Source of the DNA: Archivesica marissinica | Taxonomy: Eukaryota; Mollusca; Bivalvia; Venerida; Vesicomyidae | DNA length: 64,000 nucleotides | Direction of reading: 5' to 3' | Assembly: GCA_014843695.1 (NCBI GenBank) | Contig: CM026400.1 | Span: 47,990,221 to 48,054,220, forward strand | Shown: positions 22,494 to 34,941 of the stretch, one piece after another | How positions within the stretch are numbered: position 1 is the stretch's first letter | Layout: every line of letters starts with the position of its first letter | Notes under the pieces: model-generated | Databases searched by the model: none | The model's input: only the letters and a program-made list of their open reading frames with translations | Told to the model about the DNA's origin: nothing | Translations under genes and position numbers: made by a program

Positions 22494-25066
22494 TCGCATA
22501 CCTAGGCAACGACTAGATGGCGTACCTAGGCAATGACTAGATGGCGTACCTAGGTAATGACTAGATGGCGTACCTAGGAAACGACTAGATGGCATAGCTA
22601 GGCAACGACTAGATGGCGTACCTAGGCAATGACTAGATGGCGTACCTAGGCAATGACTAGATGGCATACCTAGGCAATGACTAGATGGCGTACCTAGCAT
22701 GACTAGATGGCGTACCTAGCATGAATAGATGGCGTACCTAGGCAATGACTAGATGGCGTACCTAGGAAAGGACTAGATGGCATACCTAGGCAATGACTAG
22801 ATGGCGTATCTAGGCAATGACTAGATGGCGTACCTAGGCAATGACTAGATGGCGTACCTAGGAAACGACTAGATGGCATACCTAGGCAATGACTAGATGG
22901 CGTACCTAGGCAATGACTAGTTGGCGTACCTAGGCAATGACTAGATGGCGTACCTAGGCAATGACTAGTTGGCGTACCTAGGCAATGACTAGATGGCGTA
23001 CCTAGGCAATGACTAGATGGCGTACCTAGGCAATGACTAGATGGCGTACCTAGGCAATGACTAGATGGCGTACCTAGGAAACGACTAGATGGCGTACCTA
23101 GCATGACTAGATGGCGTACCTAGGCAATGACTAGATGGCGTACCTAGCATGACTAGATGGCATACCTAGCATGACTAGATGGCGTACCTAGGCAATGACT
23201 AGATGGCGTACCTAGCATGACTAGATGGCGTACCTAGGCAATGACTAGATGGCGTACCTAGGAAACGACTAGATGGCATACCTAGGCAATGACTAGATGG
23301 CGTACCTAGGCAATTACTAGATGGCGTACCTAGGAAACGACTAGATGGCGTACCTAGGCAATGACTAGATGGCGTACCTAGGAAACGACTAGATGGTATA
23401 CCTAGGCAATGACTAGATGGCGTACCTAGGCAATGACTAGTTGGCGTACCTAGGCAATGACTAGATGGCGTACCTTGGCAATGACTAGTTGGCGTACCTA
23501 GCATGACTAGATGGCGTACCTAGGCAATGACTAGTTGGCGTACCTAGGCAATGACTAGATGGCGTACCTAGGCAATGACTAGATGGCGTACCTAGGCAAT
23601 GACTAGATGGCGTACCTAGCATGACTAGATGGCGTACCTAGGCAATGACTAGATGGCGTACCTAGGCAATGACTAGATGGCGTACCTAGGCAACGACGAG
23701 ATGGCGTACCTAGGCAATGACTAGATGGCGTACCTAGCATGACTAGATGGCGTACCTAGGCAATGACTAGATGGCGTACCTAGCATGACTAGATGGCGTA
23801 CCTAGGCAATGACTAGATGGCGTACCTAGGCAATGACTAGATGGCGTACCTAGGCAACGACTAGATGGCGTACCTAGGCAATGACTAGATGGCGTACCTA
23901 GCATGACTAGATGGCGTACCTAGGCAATGACTAGTTGGCATACCTAGGCAATGACTAGATGGCATACCTAGGCAATTACTAGATCACATACCTAGGCAAT
24001 GACTAGATGGCATACCTAGGCAATTACTAGATCACATACCTAGGCAATGACTAGATCGCATACCTAGGCAATGACTAGATGGCATACCTAGGCAATGACT
24101 AGATGGCGTACCTAGGCAATGACTATATGGCATACCTAGGCAATGACTAGATGGCATACCTAGGCAATGACTAGATGGCATACCTAGGCAATGACTAGAT
24201 GGCATACCTAGGCAATGACTAGATCGCATACCTAGGCAATGACTAGATCGCATACCTAGGCAATGACTAGATCGCATACCTAGGCAATGACTAGATCGCA
24301 TACCTAGGCAATGACTAGATGGCATACCTAGGCAATGACTAGATGGCATACCTAGGCAATGACTAGATGGCATACCTAGGCAATGACTAGATCGCATACC
24401 TAGGCAATGACTAGATCGCATACCTAGGCAATGACTAGATGGCATACCTAGGCAATGACTAGATGGCATACATAGGCAATGACTAGATCATCGCATACCT
24501 AGGCAATGACTAGATCGCATACCTAGGCAATGACTAGATGGCATACCTAGGCAATGACTAGATGGCATACCTAGGCAATTACTAGATCACATACCTAGGC
24601 AATGACTAGATCGCATACCTAGGCAATGACTAGATGGCATACCTAGGCAATGACTAGATGGCATACCTAGGCAATGACTAGATGGCATACCTAGGCAATG
24701 ACTAGATCGCATACCTAGGCAATGACTAGATCGCATACCTAGGCAATGACTAGATCGCATACCTAGGCAATGACTAGATCGCATACCTAGGCAATGACTA
24801 GATGGCATACCTAGGCAATGACTAGATGGCATACCTAGGCAATGACTAGATCGCATACCTAGGCAATGACTAGATCGCATACCTAGGCAATGACTAGATC
24901 GCATACCTAGGCAATGACTAGATGGCATACCTAGGCAATGACTAGATGGCGTACCTAGGCAATGACTAGATGGCATACCTAGGCAATGACTAGATGGCAT
25001 ACCTAGGCAATGACTAGATGGCATACCTAGGCAATGACTAGATCGCATACCTAGGCAATGACTAGA
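22494..25066. repeat. 24-bp minisatellite, about 107 copies
   Basis: The unit is GTACCTAGGCAATGACTAGA plus TGGC. Short 21-bp forms read CTAGCATGACTAG. The left half (to about 23930) is mainly GATGGCGTACC and the right half GATGGCATACC or GATCGCATACC. Each unit carries the palindrome CCTAGG. The long minus-strand frames (G-T-P-S-S-H-C-L repeats) are artefacts of the multiple-of-three unit. Confidence 0.97.
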
Positions 25067-25074
25067 TGGTATAT

Positions 25075-25137
<63 letters not shown>
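25075..25137. repeat. (AT)n(AG)n microsatellite
   Basis: About 17 AT repeats are followed by about 15 AG repeats, abutting the end of the 24-bp array. Confidence 0.97.
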
Positions 25138-25140
<3 letters not shown>

Positions 25141-25267
25141 TGTATCACTTGAAAACAATTATTACATTAAACTTTGTCATTACACTAAAATCAAATATAA
25201 AACACCCAATGTGTCGTTTCGACTTTGCAGGTTATTTATGTATGCACGAGTTGTATTTAGACTGCAT

Positions 25268-25318
25268 GATGATAATTGAGCCTATTTACCCTCGCCGCCC
25301 GCGAACCATATGGGCGAG
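25268..25318 (-). mobile_element. Short retroelement 3'-end fragment
   Basis: Read on the minus strand: CTCGCCCATATGGTTCGCGG, then TAAATAGGCTCAATTATCATCATC. It matches the 56-bp insertion at 45849-45904. No flanking duplication was found. Confidence 0.6.
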
Positions 25319-25388
25319 TGTACTAAGGCGCTTAGTTAAAACTCGTATTATAAACTAAGTTGTGTGCGTTAGTAATACGATTTGAATT

Positions 25389-25730
25389 CTCAGCCCGGCC
25401 ATAGATTAGGCTACAAGCACCAAAATGTATAGGGTCAGTACAGGAGTCACTCTATACTGTCTCACATCTCATATTCGTAAATGTATGAATATGTTTGATG
25501 TATATTATTTGTATGCTCAGCCCGGCCATAGATTAGGCTACAAGCACCAACATGTATAGAGTCGGTACAGGAGTCACGCTGTACTAACACGCATCTATAT
25601 TCGATAATGTGTCAATTAATGACAATTAGATGTGTAATGTTAATACTGATAACTCAACCCGACCATAACTTAGGCTACAAGTAGTGTAGGGTCTGTTTAG
25701 GAGTCACTCTATTCTATGACCTCATGACTG
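25389..25730 (+). repeat. About 130-bp tandem repeat, 3 copies
   Basis: CAGCCCGGCCATAGATTAGG recurs near 25390 and 25518, and in a diverged form near 25655. Each is followed by an AGGAGTCACTCT-type motif. Confidence 0.88.
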
Positions 25731-25807
25731 CATGTACACCACTGGTTATTTATAGACGCTGTTATTTTAAATAAACAAATGAAACAAGTTAGTAAACATG
25801 GCTCCAT

Positions 25808-26090
25808 CAGGCCCGTAGCCACACTGAGGCACACCGAGGAAGTTGCCTCGGTTAAAATTCCCAAAGCAAAAAAAATAAATTAAAAATAAAATGCAAAACA
25901 AAATTCCTATGCTGTATAAAATGTTGACTGCTAGAGAGCTGAAAGGTCAGTACATAATTATACGTCTAAACTCATTAAATCAGAAAACGCAGGAAATCGC
26001 TTATATACACCAACAATTTTAAGGGGGGGGACATGGCCCTGGACCTCCATAGATTGCCTCGGTTGAAATTTGCCTCTGGCTAGGGTACTG
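25808..26090 (+). mobile_element. GTAGCCA-ended element, copy 2
   Basis: It starts CAGGCCCGTAGCCACACTGA and ends GCCTCTGGCTAGGGTACTG. It shares the internal TGACTGCTAGAGAGCTGAAA with 20801-21055. Confidence 0.7.
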
Positions 26091-26168
26091 CTATGTTAGT
26101 TGTCAATAAAGCTTTGTCCATCAGTTCTTGGAATGTTATTCTAGGTGTCCGTTAGGTAAACTACATAT

Positions 26169-26440
26169 GTATTTATTTATTTATATTTCGGGTTTTACGC
26201 CTGCATCAGCACCATTTTTGGGCTATATCGCCGGCGGCAGTTTACCTAACAACACCTTTCCTGGGCAGGCTCCAACGGTTAACCAGTACTTGGGTGCACC
26301 AACCTCCGTAAGAAACTGCCAACTTTTTCATATAAATGAGACACGGCTTGAGCGGGGCTCGAACCCGTGACCATCAGTGATGATAGGTTACAGTGGTATA
26401 CAAGTCAGCGACCTTAACCACTCGACCACGGAGGCGGACC
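26169..26440 (-). mobile_element. Long-tailed tRNA SINE, complete, with 11-bp target duplication
   Basis: AAACTACATAT flanks both sides (26158-26168 and 26441-26451). On the minus strand the head has A box TGGTCGAGTGGTTAAGG and B box GGGTTCGAGCCCC. A long conserved body follows (GGTGCACCCAAGTACTGGTT, GCCGGCGATATAGCCC), ending in an (ATAA)n-type tail. This is the reference copy for those at 15264, 35516 and 62590. Confidence 0.9.
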
Positions 26441-26493
26441 AAACTACATATATAACGGTATCGAGAATCGACATTGAAATGCTTAGTTTTTCT

Positions 26494-26631
26494 CACTTAA
26501 ATTCCACAATGCCTCCTCTCTCCATTAATGCGATTGATTCCATCAGGAATGAAGTCTCGAGAGCATTTATCAAATGTGGTAAAAACATGTTTCGTAATCC
26601 AGCTAAAATAAATTTGTATAAACTAAACAAG
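26494..26631 (+). mobile_element. Leu-like SINE, 3' half
   Basis: CTTAAATTCCACAATGCCTC, CATCAGGAATGAAGTCTCGA and AAAATAAATTTGTATAAAC match the family tail. The head is absent. Confidence 0.8.
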
Positions 26632-27055
26632 CCCTCCGGATAAATTGGTAGCCTTGCATAACTGCATGGCTTGCTCAAGTCCACACGAAAATAAGAAAAA
26701 TAACGGGGCATTACCTCTGTATTGCTATAGAAACCATTAATACACGACCGTCCGATTTCTTACATAATAATCTCTAATAAACAGAGTCTGGAAAGTCACT
26801 TCCTATTACCTAATAAATACATACCGCTACCCACATAGGGGAACCAGCAATTTACTTATCATATTACAAGTCAATATAAATTATTCATGCGAATTTTCTT
26901 CCCATGCCCCGAGTAATCTAGTACCATTATACGATTGTAGTCCATTATATCGTCTTGTCTAGTCCGCTAAAAAGCGTCACAGTCTCGACAGCGAACATGT
27001 ACTGCCAGACGTAGACAATCAAGGCAAACATAAGAGCACTGATAGTATATAGCTT

Positions 27056-27346
27056 TGTGTGTGTTTTACGTTTATTTATCGTCGCTACCGGTTGCCCATA
27101 TGAGCGACGTCTCCTGAAGAGGTTAGTTATTTTAGATTGTTGGAGGATAGTGTAATGATACAGACAGGGAACCATTCCAGAGTCTCCTCTGGTTCTTTTA
27201 CGTGCACGATGTAAAGCACCGACACAAGATCTCGGTTTAACGTCCCATCTGAAAGACTTAATTTTATTAGGGTCAGACAGGGGATTGAACCTGCGATCCC
27301 TGGATTACCAGTCCAGCGTGTTACCACTGGACTACAGATCCGTCTG
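27056..27346 (-). mobile_element. Thr-like SINE, complete
   Basis: Minus-strand copy: the acceptor CAGACGG end lies at 27346, anticodon stem and B box are intact, and the tail GTTTTACGTTTATTTATCGT lies at the left. Confidence 0.88.
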
Positions 27347-27410
27347 TATTTCTGATAGAAATCAAGTGTTATTTTAAATACAAATGTTTTTATCCAAAGA
27401 ATGCCCTTAT

Positions 27411-27589
27411 GCCTTTCCGTCATAGAAGCACCTATCGACGCCACAGCCATTTAGCTATCATGCAGTGGATAAGTAGTCGCCATATCTATCCCATCCCCAT
27501 AGATATTACTGGGACTACTTGAGATTCTGGCCTTATTATGAACATTGGTTTGGCTACTACATTGTCAATGTATGTCGTATTGGTAATGG
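27411..27589 (-). mobile_element. TTAA MITE family B, one end
   Basis: GCCTTTCCGTCATAGAAGCA is the reverse of the family right end. It is followed by one 119-bp-type unit and the segment up to GGTAATGGC. The downstream LINE starts here. Confidence 0.6.
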
Positions 27590-28810
27590 CATGCGCCATC
27601 TTGAGGCAACACACCATTTTTGCCTCAAACGATTGCAGAATCTTCCACAACTAACCCGTTCTGACATGGTGAATGGTCTACTTGGCTTCACCTCCATTGA
27701 AGCGTATATAGACTTACAAAAGCTTAGCTTTTTAGGCTATCTGTGTCGTCTAAAATCGTCAGACATTGCACTGCAGTTGTTCATTTACAGATTGTATCAA
27801 TACAATAACAAAAGTACAGCGCGCAATCGAGGTTTTGTGTCTGATATCGCCGGTGTTCTTGAGAAATACGGCTTAGTACGTTTTCTGACTGAATTTGTGT
27901 TGAATAATATGTTTCCTGGGAAACAACGGTGGAAGATAATATGTAAACAATCCGTCTTAAACTACGAACAGACAAACTGGTCACTGAGAATGGCTTCCCG
28001 TGTTGAATTTACAAGATTCAGAGACGTCCACGATGAACTTATCCCCGCCAGCATGTGGCGTGTAGCACTTGAAAAACCAAATACCATCGAACTTATGTCT
28101 TTTACAGCAAAACAAATCTGCAAACCTGTGTGTAGGCCTATCACATGCTTAAACTGTAACACCATTACATATGATGAACTGTTCCACATTGTTTATGAAT
28201 GCGATACTGTTAAATCAGATAACCTCAGAAACATTTACCTGAACCATGTACATGACTATTTCTCTAATAACTTATATATGTTAATGAAAAATATATCACG
28301 ACCTGCGTTCTTGAAATATCTACTAGGACATATAGACAAAGACATTGCCAGATTAATACATCCGGAACAGTATTCAGACTTTCTGTGCACCAGTGCTTCA
28401 TTTCTTAAGCAAGTTTATGCGATAGCATTATAAAATAAACGAAAATAATGTGTTCATATGTGATACAAAACGATACTATTTATATCACCATGTACTTCAT
28501 AATGTACCATTTTCGCTTTCGTGAATCCTTATGTTGTTTTAGATGGTTGTATATTTATTATTAAGCCCGAGAATAACTATTGACACTTTCCTTGATCTTA
28601 GGCCAAGGTTATGATATTGTATTGTTTTTTTCATTCTTAATTATCTGTACGTATGTATGTTATGTTATTTGTATATTCTAATTCGTACCTGATCTATAGT
28701 TGTGTTTATAATTATGTTCTGTACTTTTGTATCTTTCTTGATGATTGTATGTAACTCTTCAGAAATGGAGGAATAAAAGATAATATATATGAAATAAAAT
28801 TCTATATAAG
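27590..28810 (+). pseudogene. LINE C-terminal coding fragment plus 3' UTR
   Basis: From about 27590 to the TAA at 28433 there is an open frame of about 280 codons. It begins at the LINE post-RT segment (H-L-E-A-T-H-H-F-C-L-K-R-L-Q-N-L-P, then S-D-M-V-N-G-L-L-G-F-T-S-I-E-A). Near its end is the zinc-binding pattern C-L-N-C...D-E-L-F-H-I-V-Y-E-C. The first 24 codons of the longer open frame (from 27519) come from the MITE, not the LINE. The 3' UTR to about 28810 has AATAAA-type signals. It lacks endonuclease and RT, so it cannot move by itself. Confidence 0.8.
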
Positions 28811-28918
28811 TATATGCATTACGTAAAAATTAATACTAAGAAGTTATAAAGACGTAAGATTAATTACAGGTAATATATGAATGAATGATTACTACAAAGG
28901 CATGATTAACAATTGATA
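28811..28918 (-). mobile_element. 3' UTR of the I-group LINE
   Basis: AT-rich stretch between the ORF2 stop (28919-28921) and the 3' end of the plus-strand LINE fragment. The two LINEs meet tail to tail. The exact end is uncertain. Confidence 0.5.
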
Positions 28919-31900
28919 TCACAGCTTATTATAAATTCCTATTGCCTTGATAAATGATATGATGGACTCTACTCTGATAGAGTTGAAGAGTTTTTTAATG
29001 TTGTCCACATTGTAGTACTGCAATCGGATTGGTTGAAGGTCAACACAGTGTATTAAGATATGCTCCACCGTGTATAGAGTATTGCATGGGATACATTCTG
29101 GTGCATCATCTCGTGACAACAGCCATGAATGTGATATTCGAGAAGGACCAATCCTGAGACGGGCAAGAATGACTTCTTCTCGACGAATAGGCCTGTAAAT
29201 TGGGCACCATTCGCCAAGTGTTGGTTTGACCGAATGAAGTTTGTTAAAAATTTCACCATCCCATTGGGCCTGCCAAGAGGATTGAATTAAGGTAAAAATT
29301 GTAGATTTAAAATCAGTATAACACACTTTAATCCTAGAAATGGATAATGACAAAGCCAGCTTTGCATTCTGATCAGCCATTTCATTTCCTTTTATTCCCA
29401 TATGACTCGGAAGCCAGCAGAACACAAATGTATTTGTTCTGAAAGGGAAGAAATCCTTTCAAGCAAAGTACAAACAATATGATTTTCAAACTTTTCATAA
29501 TACAAAGCCTGTAAAACAGACAAGGAATCAGAGAAAATGATATATTGAACATAGTGTGATTCCACTGCAAGATCTAGAGCGAGATCAATGGCCTTCAGTT
29601 CGGCAGAGAAAATTGAGGACTTGTTTGGAAGTCTACATTTCCGATTTGTATTCCCAAAGATTGCTGCTGACGCAACAGTGTCACCAGCTTTTGAACCATC
29701 TGTGTATATGGCTTTGAAGTCAGAATAAAATTCCCTGATTTCATGATATTTTGTTTGAAACTGGCTCCTGTATGTAATAGACTTTTTATCAGAAGTGAGA
29801 TCAAAGCGAAACTCGGCAGTTTTAAGGGTCCAAGGAGGAGAATCTGGGATTTTATACTGTGCAATAGATTTCATGTCAATATGTAGGTCATCTAGACATT
29901 GTTCCATGCGTATATCTAGTGGGGCAATAGCTCTCGGTTTTCTTTGAAACTGCACTTTAAATTGGGGTTGAAAGACCACTTTGTGAGCTGGGTTTAGAGG
30001 ATTTGACTTGAGTTTAAGTAGGTATTGAAGAGCTAGCTTCTGTCGTCTAGCATACAGAGGGTTCATTTGCTTCAGCATAAAGACTTTTAACAGGGGAAGT
30101 TCTGAAAGCTCCAAGGACTAATCGTAGACCGTGATTATGTATAGGATCAAGTATTTTCAGGTACGATTTTTGTGCAGATCCGTAAATTATCGAACCATAA
30201 TCCAGCTTAGAGCGAACCAATGACCGATAGAGCCGTAGAAGTACCTTTCTATCAGCTCCCCAATCGGAATGTGCCACAACCTTTAAAATATTTAGAGCTT
30301 TTTGACATTTCTTTTTTAAATTATTGATATGAGGAATGAATGAGAGTTTTTTATCAAAGATAACACCTAAAAATTTGTATTCGGAGACTACTTCTACACG
30401 TGAGCCATCCAGGTAAATGTCTGGGTCTGGATGAAGTCCACGTAGATTACAAAAATGCATATATTTAGTTTTTGATTTAGAAAATTTAAAACCATTTTCA
30501 TCCGACCAAGTCTGAAGTTTATTCAGACATTGCTGGAGTTGGCGTTCTATTATGTTCATATTACTAGACCTGAAGCAAATAACAAAATCATCTACATAAA
30601 GGGAGCACTCCACCCCTGGATTTATTGATTTAACAATATTGTTTATCTTAATACTAAACAATGTAACGGACAAAATACAACCCTGTGGTACACCCATCTG
30701 CTGTTCCCGAGCATCTGATAGGGTATTACAAACACGAACGCGAAAAAGTCTTTCATTTAAACATGCAGAAATAAATAATGGAAGGCGTCCTCTGAGGTCA
30801 AAGTCGTGAAGATCTTTTAAAATGCCATATTTCCAGGTTGTGTCATAAGCACTCTCAAGGTCGAAAAATACTGAAGCAACATGTTGTTTATTGACAAAGC
30901 CCTCTCTTATAAATGTTTCGAAACGAACTAGATGATCCAGTGTGCTTCGCTGCTGACGAAAGCCACTATGGACATTAACAATTAAATGATTTGATTCGAG
31001 AAACCATACAAGCCGGTTGTTTACCATTCTTTCCATAGTTTTACATATACAACTTGTTAACGCTATGGGTCTATAGTTGTTTGGATCCTTTTTATCCTTA
31101 TCTGGTTTTGGTCTTGGGATGACTAAAGCCTCCCTCCAAGATGTAGGAAATTCACCAGTTTGCCATATAGAATTAAACATGTCCAATAATATAACGAGGG
31201 AGGAGCTAGGTAGATGTTTTAAGAATTGATAGTGGATTTTATCTGGACCTGGGGATGTATCATGTGCTTTTGACAAAGCAGACTTTAGTTCTTTAAGATT
31301 AAATAGTTTGTTGTAATGTTCTTTGTTCTTTGAATTGAAGTTTAGTTTGTTCTTTTCTTTAGTGTTTTTGAATTTCTGAAATTTTTGTGAATAATTATTT
31401 GCTGATGATTTTTGTGCAAATGTTTCTGCTAAGGTGTTTGAAATTTCCAGAGGTGTGGTGATTTGTTTGTTGTTTGCAGTGAGGTGGTTAATAGGTGAAG
31501 TACTTTTGCCATTAATTTTTCTTATCATGTCCCACGTTTTCTTAGTTGTTGTTCTGTTATTTAGTCTTGAGATGTATTGGTTCCAACATTTGCGTTTGCT
31601 GCTTTGTATTGTACGTCGTGCTTTTGCTCTATATATGCGAATGTTGTTTAAATTTTCTGTGGTGGGTCTCAAATTGAATTTTCTTATGGCCGATTTCCTA
31701 TTTTGGATGGCTTTCTTACAATCATCATCATACCAGGGTTTGTATGGTCTCTTTGGATTATGTGAAGTCTGAGGTATGGATTGTTCTGCTGCTTTTATTA
31801 GTAATTTAGTGAATAGCTGTGTTTGATCACGACAATCCTTGAATGTTTCATATGAAATTGTTTGTTCACAAAGTTGTTGGAATTTAGTCCAATTTGCTTT

Positions 31901-32596
31901 AGAAAATTTCCATCTTCTGGGTTGACTATAAGCTGTGGGCTGATTTTCAGATATGAGGATGGGGAAGTGGTCGCTTCCGTGGAGATCATCATCGACTTTC
32001 CATGAGAAATCTGGAAGTATGACTGGGCTACATAGTGTAAGATCTATTGCAGAATAGGATCCTGTTCCTGGGTGTAAATATGTTTTGGAAGATGGATAGT
32101 TCATGTAAGAAAGAGAATTATCAGAGATGAAATTCTCTATCTGGAGACCTCTTTGATTTGTATTATTACAACCCCAGATGATGTTATGTGCATTGAAATC
32201 ACCTATTAGAATATATGGAGTGGATAATTGTATTATAAGATCATTCAGCCTATGTTCTTCAATTGGTTTACTTGGGGGAAGATATAGTGAACACAGTGTG
32301 ATAGTGCTATGTAATGACAGTCTTACAGCAACAGCTTGTAAGTTTGTATTTAACAGTAATTCCTTATGTGGAACACTATTATTGACGATGATAGATACCA
32401 CACCCTGGGCTTTATCACCTTCACTGTATATTTTATTGAAAATGGTGTGATGTTTTATAGAAATTGTATCATTTTGTTTCAAAAATGTTTCTTGAAGTCA
32501 TAACGCAGCAGGTTTATGTTCTTGCACTAAAAGAGAAAGCTCTGCAAAATTAGATTTTAAACCTCGACAATTCCACTGGATAATTCCATTGGCCAT
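28919..32596 (-). pseudogene. I-group LINE ORF2: endonuclease, reverse transcriptase, RNase H
   Basis: The order EN-RT-RNase H places it in the I group (I/Nimb-like). The natural start is probably ATG 32596-32594 (M-A-N-G-I-I-Q-W-N-C-R-G-L-K). A TGA at 32500-32498 breaks it at codon 33. EN: G-D-F-N-A-H-N at about residue 132 and G-S-D-H-F-P-I. RT: F-F-D-L-E-S-A-Y-D (motif A), G-V-P-Q-G-C-I-L-S (motif B), Y-V-D-D (motif C). RNase H: Y-T-D-G-S-K, S-A-E-L-K-A-I, F-S-D-S-L-S-V and W-L-P-S-H-M-G-I-K-G-N-E-M-A-D, so its catalytic acids are all present. A one-base frameshift near 30060 separates RT from RNase H and another near 29430 lies inside RNase H. So: one stop and two frameshifts in about 1,225 codons, a young but dead copy. 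Confidence 0.9.
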
Positions 32597-32679
32597 TATG
32601 GAGAGATTAATTATTAAAAATACTATACCGATATTTACATAATTATTATTCATAGATAAAAAATAAAGTTAAAAATATA

Positions 32680-34094
32680 TTAAGTGGCATCCTGCAACGA
32701 CTGGAGGTTCTTGTTCCAGCCACCCTCGCCATCTTGCCAGGTCATAGACTCGGACTTGTCCGGGTCTGATGCCTCGCCCTCCAGATTGTCATCGTCCGTG
32801 TCCAAATCCGAGTATCTATTGCTTGTAGACACTGGACTGGACACTGTGTGTTTATCTGATTATATAGGTTTATTTTTCTGCTGTCTGGAAGTGACAGCAG
32901 ATTGCTTTTTTGATGGAGTTGATGTTTGTTGAGCTGTAGATTCTTTAGTAGGTTTTGGTTTTGATGAAGTTGATGTTGTTTTTGGTTGAATGTGTTTTTC
33001 TTGTGTATTGTTGTTTCGAGTGTTTTTTGTTGTTGGATTCTTGTGTATGTTTGTTTTTGCTTGTTTTTGTTTGTCTGCTGTAGGTTTAGGTGTTTGTGGT
33101 GTATTTTGATATGTAAGCTGGTCAAGATGAGAAGAACTGTCGGAACTAGGGAATAACTGCATTATTTCTGGGGTTTTTTGTCTGGAAAGATTTGGCAAAG
33201 TTTGGTCAACAAGTTTTTGCAAGTTTTGCATTCAACAGAAGCTGATTTAGCAACACTTGCATAGCTTGGTTGATTTTCGGATTTGTATCGAGATTCATAA
33301 ATCTTTCTTGCATCCTGGAATGAAATGTTTTCCGAATATTTGATCTTAACAATTTCTTTTTCTTTTATCCAGGAGTCACAGTCTTTAGAATTGGATATAT
33401 GATCAGCGCCACAATTGGCGCATTTATTTGTGTTGGGGCAGTTGTTCTCTTGATGTTGTGGAGCAGTCTCAGCACACTTGGAGCATACAGACTCGTTCCG
33501 ACACCTATCCTCATGATGACCATATCTCTGGCATTTAAAGCATCTAAGAGGATTAGGTACATATATGTCGACGGTGACAATCTGGTAGCCGACTTTGATA
33601 CGTGACGGGATGACTGGTGTGTCACATGTAATTATATATGTGTTTGTGGTTTTTATTTCGTTGTTACGTTTTATCGATATTCTCTTCACGTCAATGATCC
33701 CTTGACTTGACAAACCTTCTTTGATCTCATCCAAAGAGCAGGAAGATAATTCCCTGCACCTGATGACACCTTTGGATGAGTTCAAAGATTTGTGGGGACT
33801 GACCTTCACAGAATGTCCAAAGAAGGTGTTGGTTGATAATAAATTCTGAGATTGAGCTTTTGAAGTAATTTCAACCAAAAGACTTCCATTTCGAAGACTT
33901 TTAACAGATTTAGGTGTACCTAGGATATATTTCATTTGCTTTTCAATGACGAAAGGGGACATTTTTGTGATAGGTTTTGAACTGTCTACAGCCTCAATGA
34001 GAATGAAGCGAGGGAAGTTCACTCTCTGTTGTTCAACAGAATCATCATCAGATTCACTTAGTGCACGCTTGGCTTTTTTTTGGGTGGAACTCAT
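32680..34094 (-). pseudogene. I-group LINE ORF1 (gag-like, CCHC zinc knuckles)
   Basis: The start is ATG 34094-34092 (M-S-S-T-Q-K-K-A-K-R). The open frame continues upstream to 34184, but that part looks like 5' UTR. Zinc knuckles at about residues 185-245: C-F-K-C-Q-R-Y-G-H-H-E-D-R-C, then a second Cys/His cluster and C-A-N-C-G-A-D-H-I-S. A frameshift lies between 33231 and 33162. The downstream frame is Lys/Gln/Thr-rich, meets a TAA at 32862-32860, then continues as an acidic tail (S-D-L-D-T-D-D-D-N-L-E) to TAA at 32682-32680. Full length would be about 471 residues. It ends 83 bp before the ORF2 start. By family knowledge it binds RNA in the ribonucleoprotein particle. Confidence 0.85.
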
Positions 34095-34500
34095 AATAGT
34101 AATATATAGTTCATCGTCAATGCTCCCCACACGTCTCAGAGCCCAACAAGGGGACATGATCTGGGGAAATCCATCACAGATCATGACAGGGATACATCAA
34201 TGTAATACTCAGAATGAAAGGACTAGACCGGACAAGTGTATTCCCACAGAAGGTCCTACCAAGTTTAGACTATCCTTGGGAGGTTAAAAAAGTCAATCAA
34301 ACATCAAACTTTCACCCGATTAGCCCATGAGCCACCGCCTTCTAGGGAATCAAAAAGAAGACAATGAAAGAGTATACATATTTAGAGAATCAATATTTGT
34401 TTTCAAGACAAATTTTGAAAATATGTGTTTAAGATTAACGATGCCCTAGGGCTCGGCATGACCAGCCGATTGATCAAGGACGGGCTTTCCTGACCTCCCG
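34095..34500 (-). mobile_element. probable 5' UTR of the I-group LINE
   Basis: Non-coding sequence directly upstream of ORF1 on the minus strand. The 5' end could not be fixed: no target duplication was found. Total element length would be about 5.3-5.7 kb. Confidence 0.4.
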
Positions 34501-34702
34501 TTTAACCCAACTTAAGGCCGAAGTGGTGTGTTGTGGAAACAGGGTATTATTTGCCAACACCAATTCTACTCAACCACCAGGATCCTCTCATCAGGCGACA
34601 CAGGTCTCCGCCCACGGCAAACACATTTGGGGGGGGGGTTGTACCCCTCTGTAGTGCGACAGCTGGGATATTCTAACCCCTGCCCAGCTGGGGGGGGGGG
34701 GA

Positions 34703-34941
34703 GGAGTAAACTGAGCAATGAGGCTGTTCGGATGATAGATTATAGACCGAATGTTCAGCTACCATCCGGAGAATCTCATTCTTCAGAGTCTGATCATGAT
34801 GATCATTATGCTCAAACGCTTGGTGATGGATTAACGTACACCAATGAGGCTAGACAGTCTGATTGGACCGATGTTTTTAAGACATTGAACACGGCGACTG
34901 GTCTGGTCCAACAGAGGGTGGTAGAAAAGGTGCTTCTATGA
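34703..34941 (+). other. possible coding fragment of unknown origin
   Basis: A plus frame with normal-looking composition (S-N-E-A-V-R-M-I-D-Y-R-P-N-V, then S-E-S-D-H-D-D-H-Y) runs into the 55-bp array. The part before 34703 is poly-G-rich and unlikely to be coding. No splice sites, start or family are recognised. It may be a retroelement gag remnant or a gene fragment. Confidence 0.3.

Noticed and set aside
22470..25048. Cys/His/Ser-rich repeat proteins on the minus strand
   Set aside because: These are translations of the 24-bp array; frames open because the unit is a multiple of three, with no flanking coding signal.
27519..27590. N-terminus of the LINE-derived ORF
   Set aside because: This stretch matches TTAA MITE family B (compare 21490-21560), so the apparent start is a fusion artefact.
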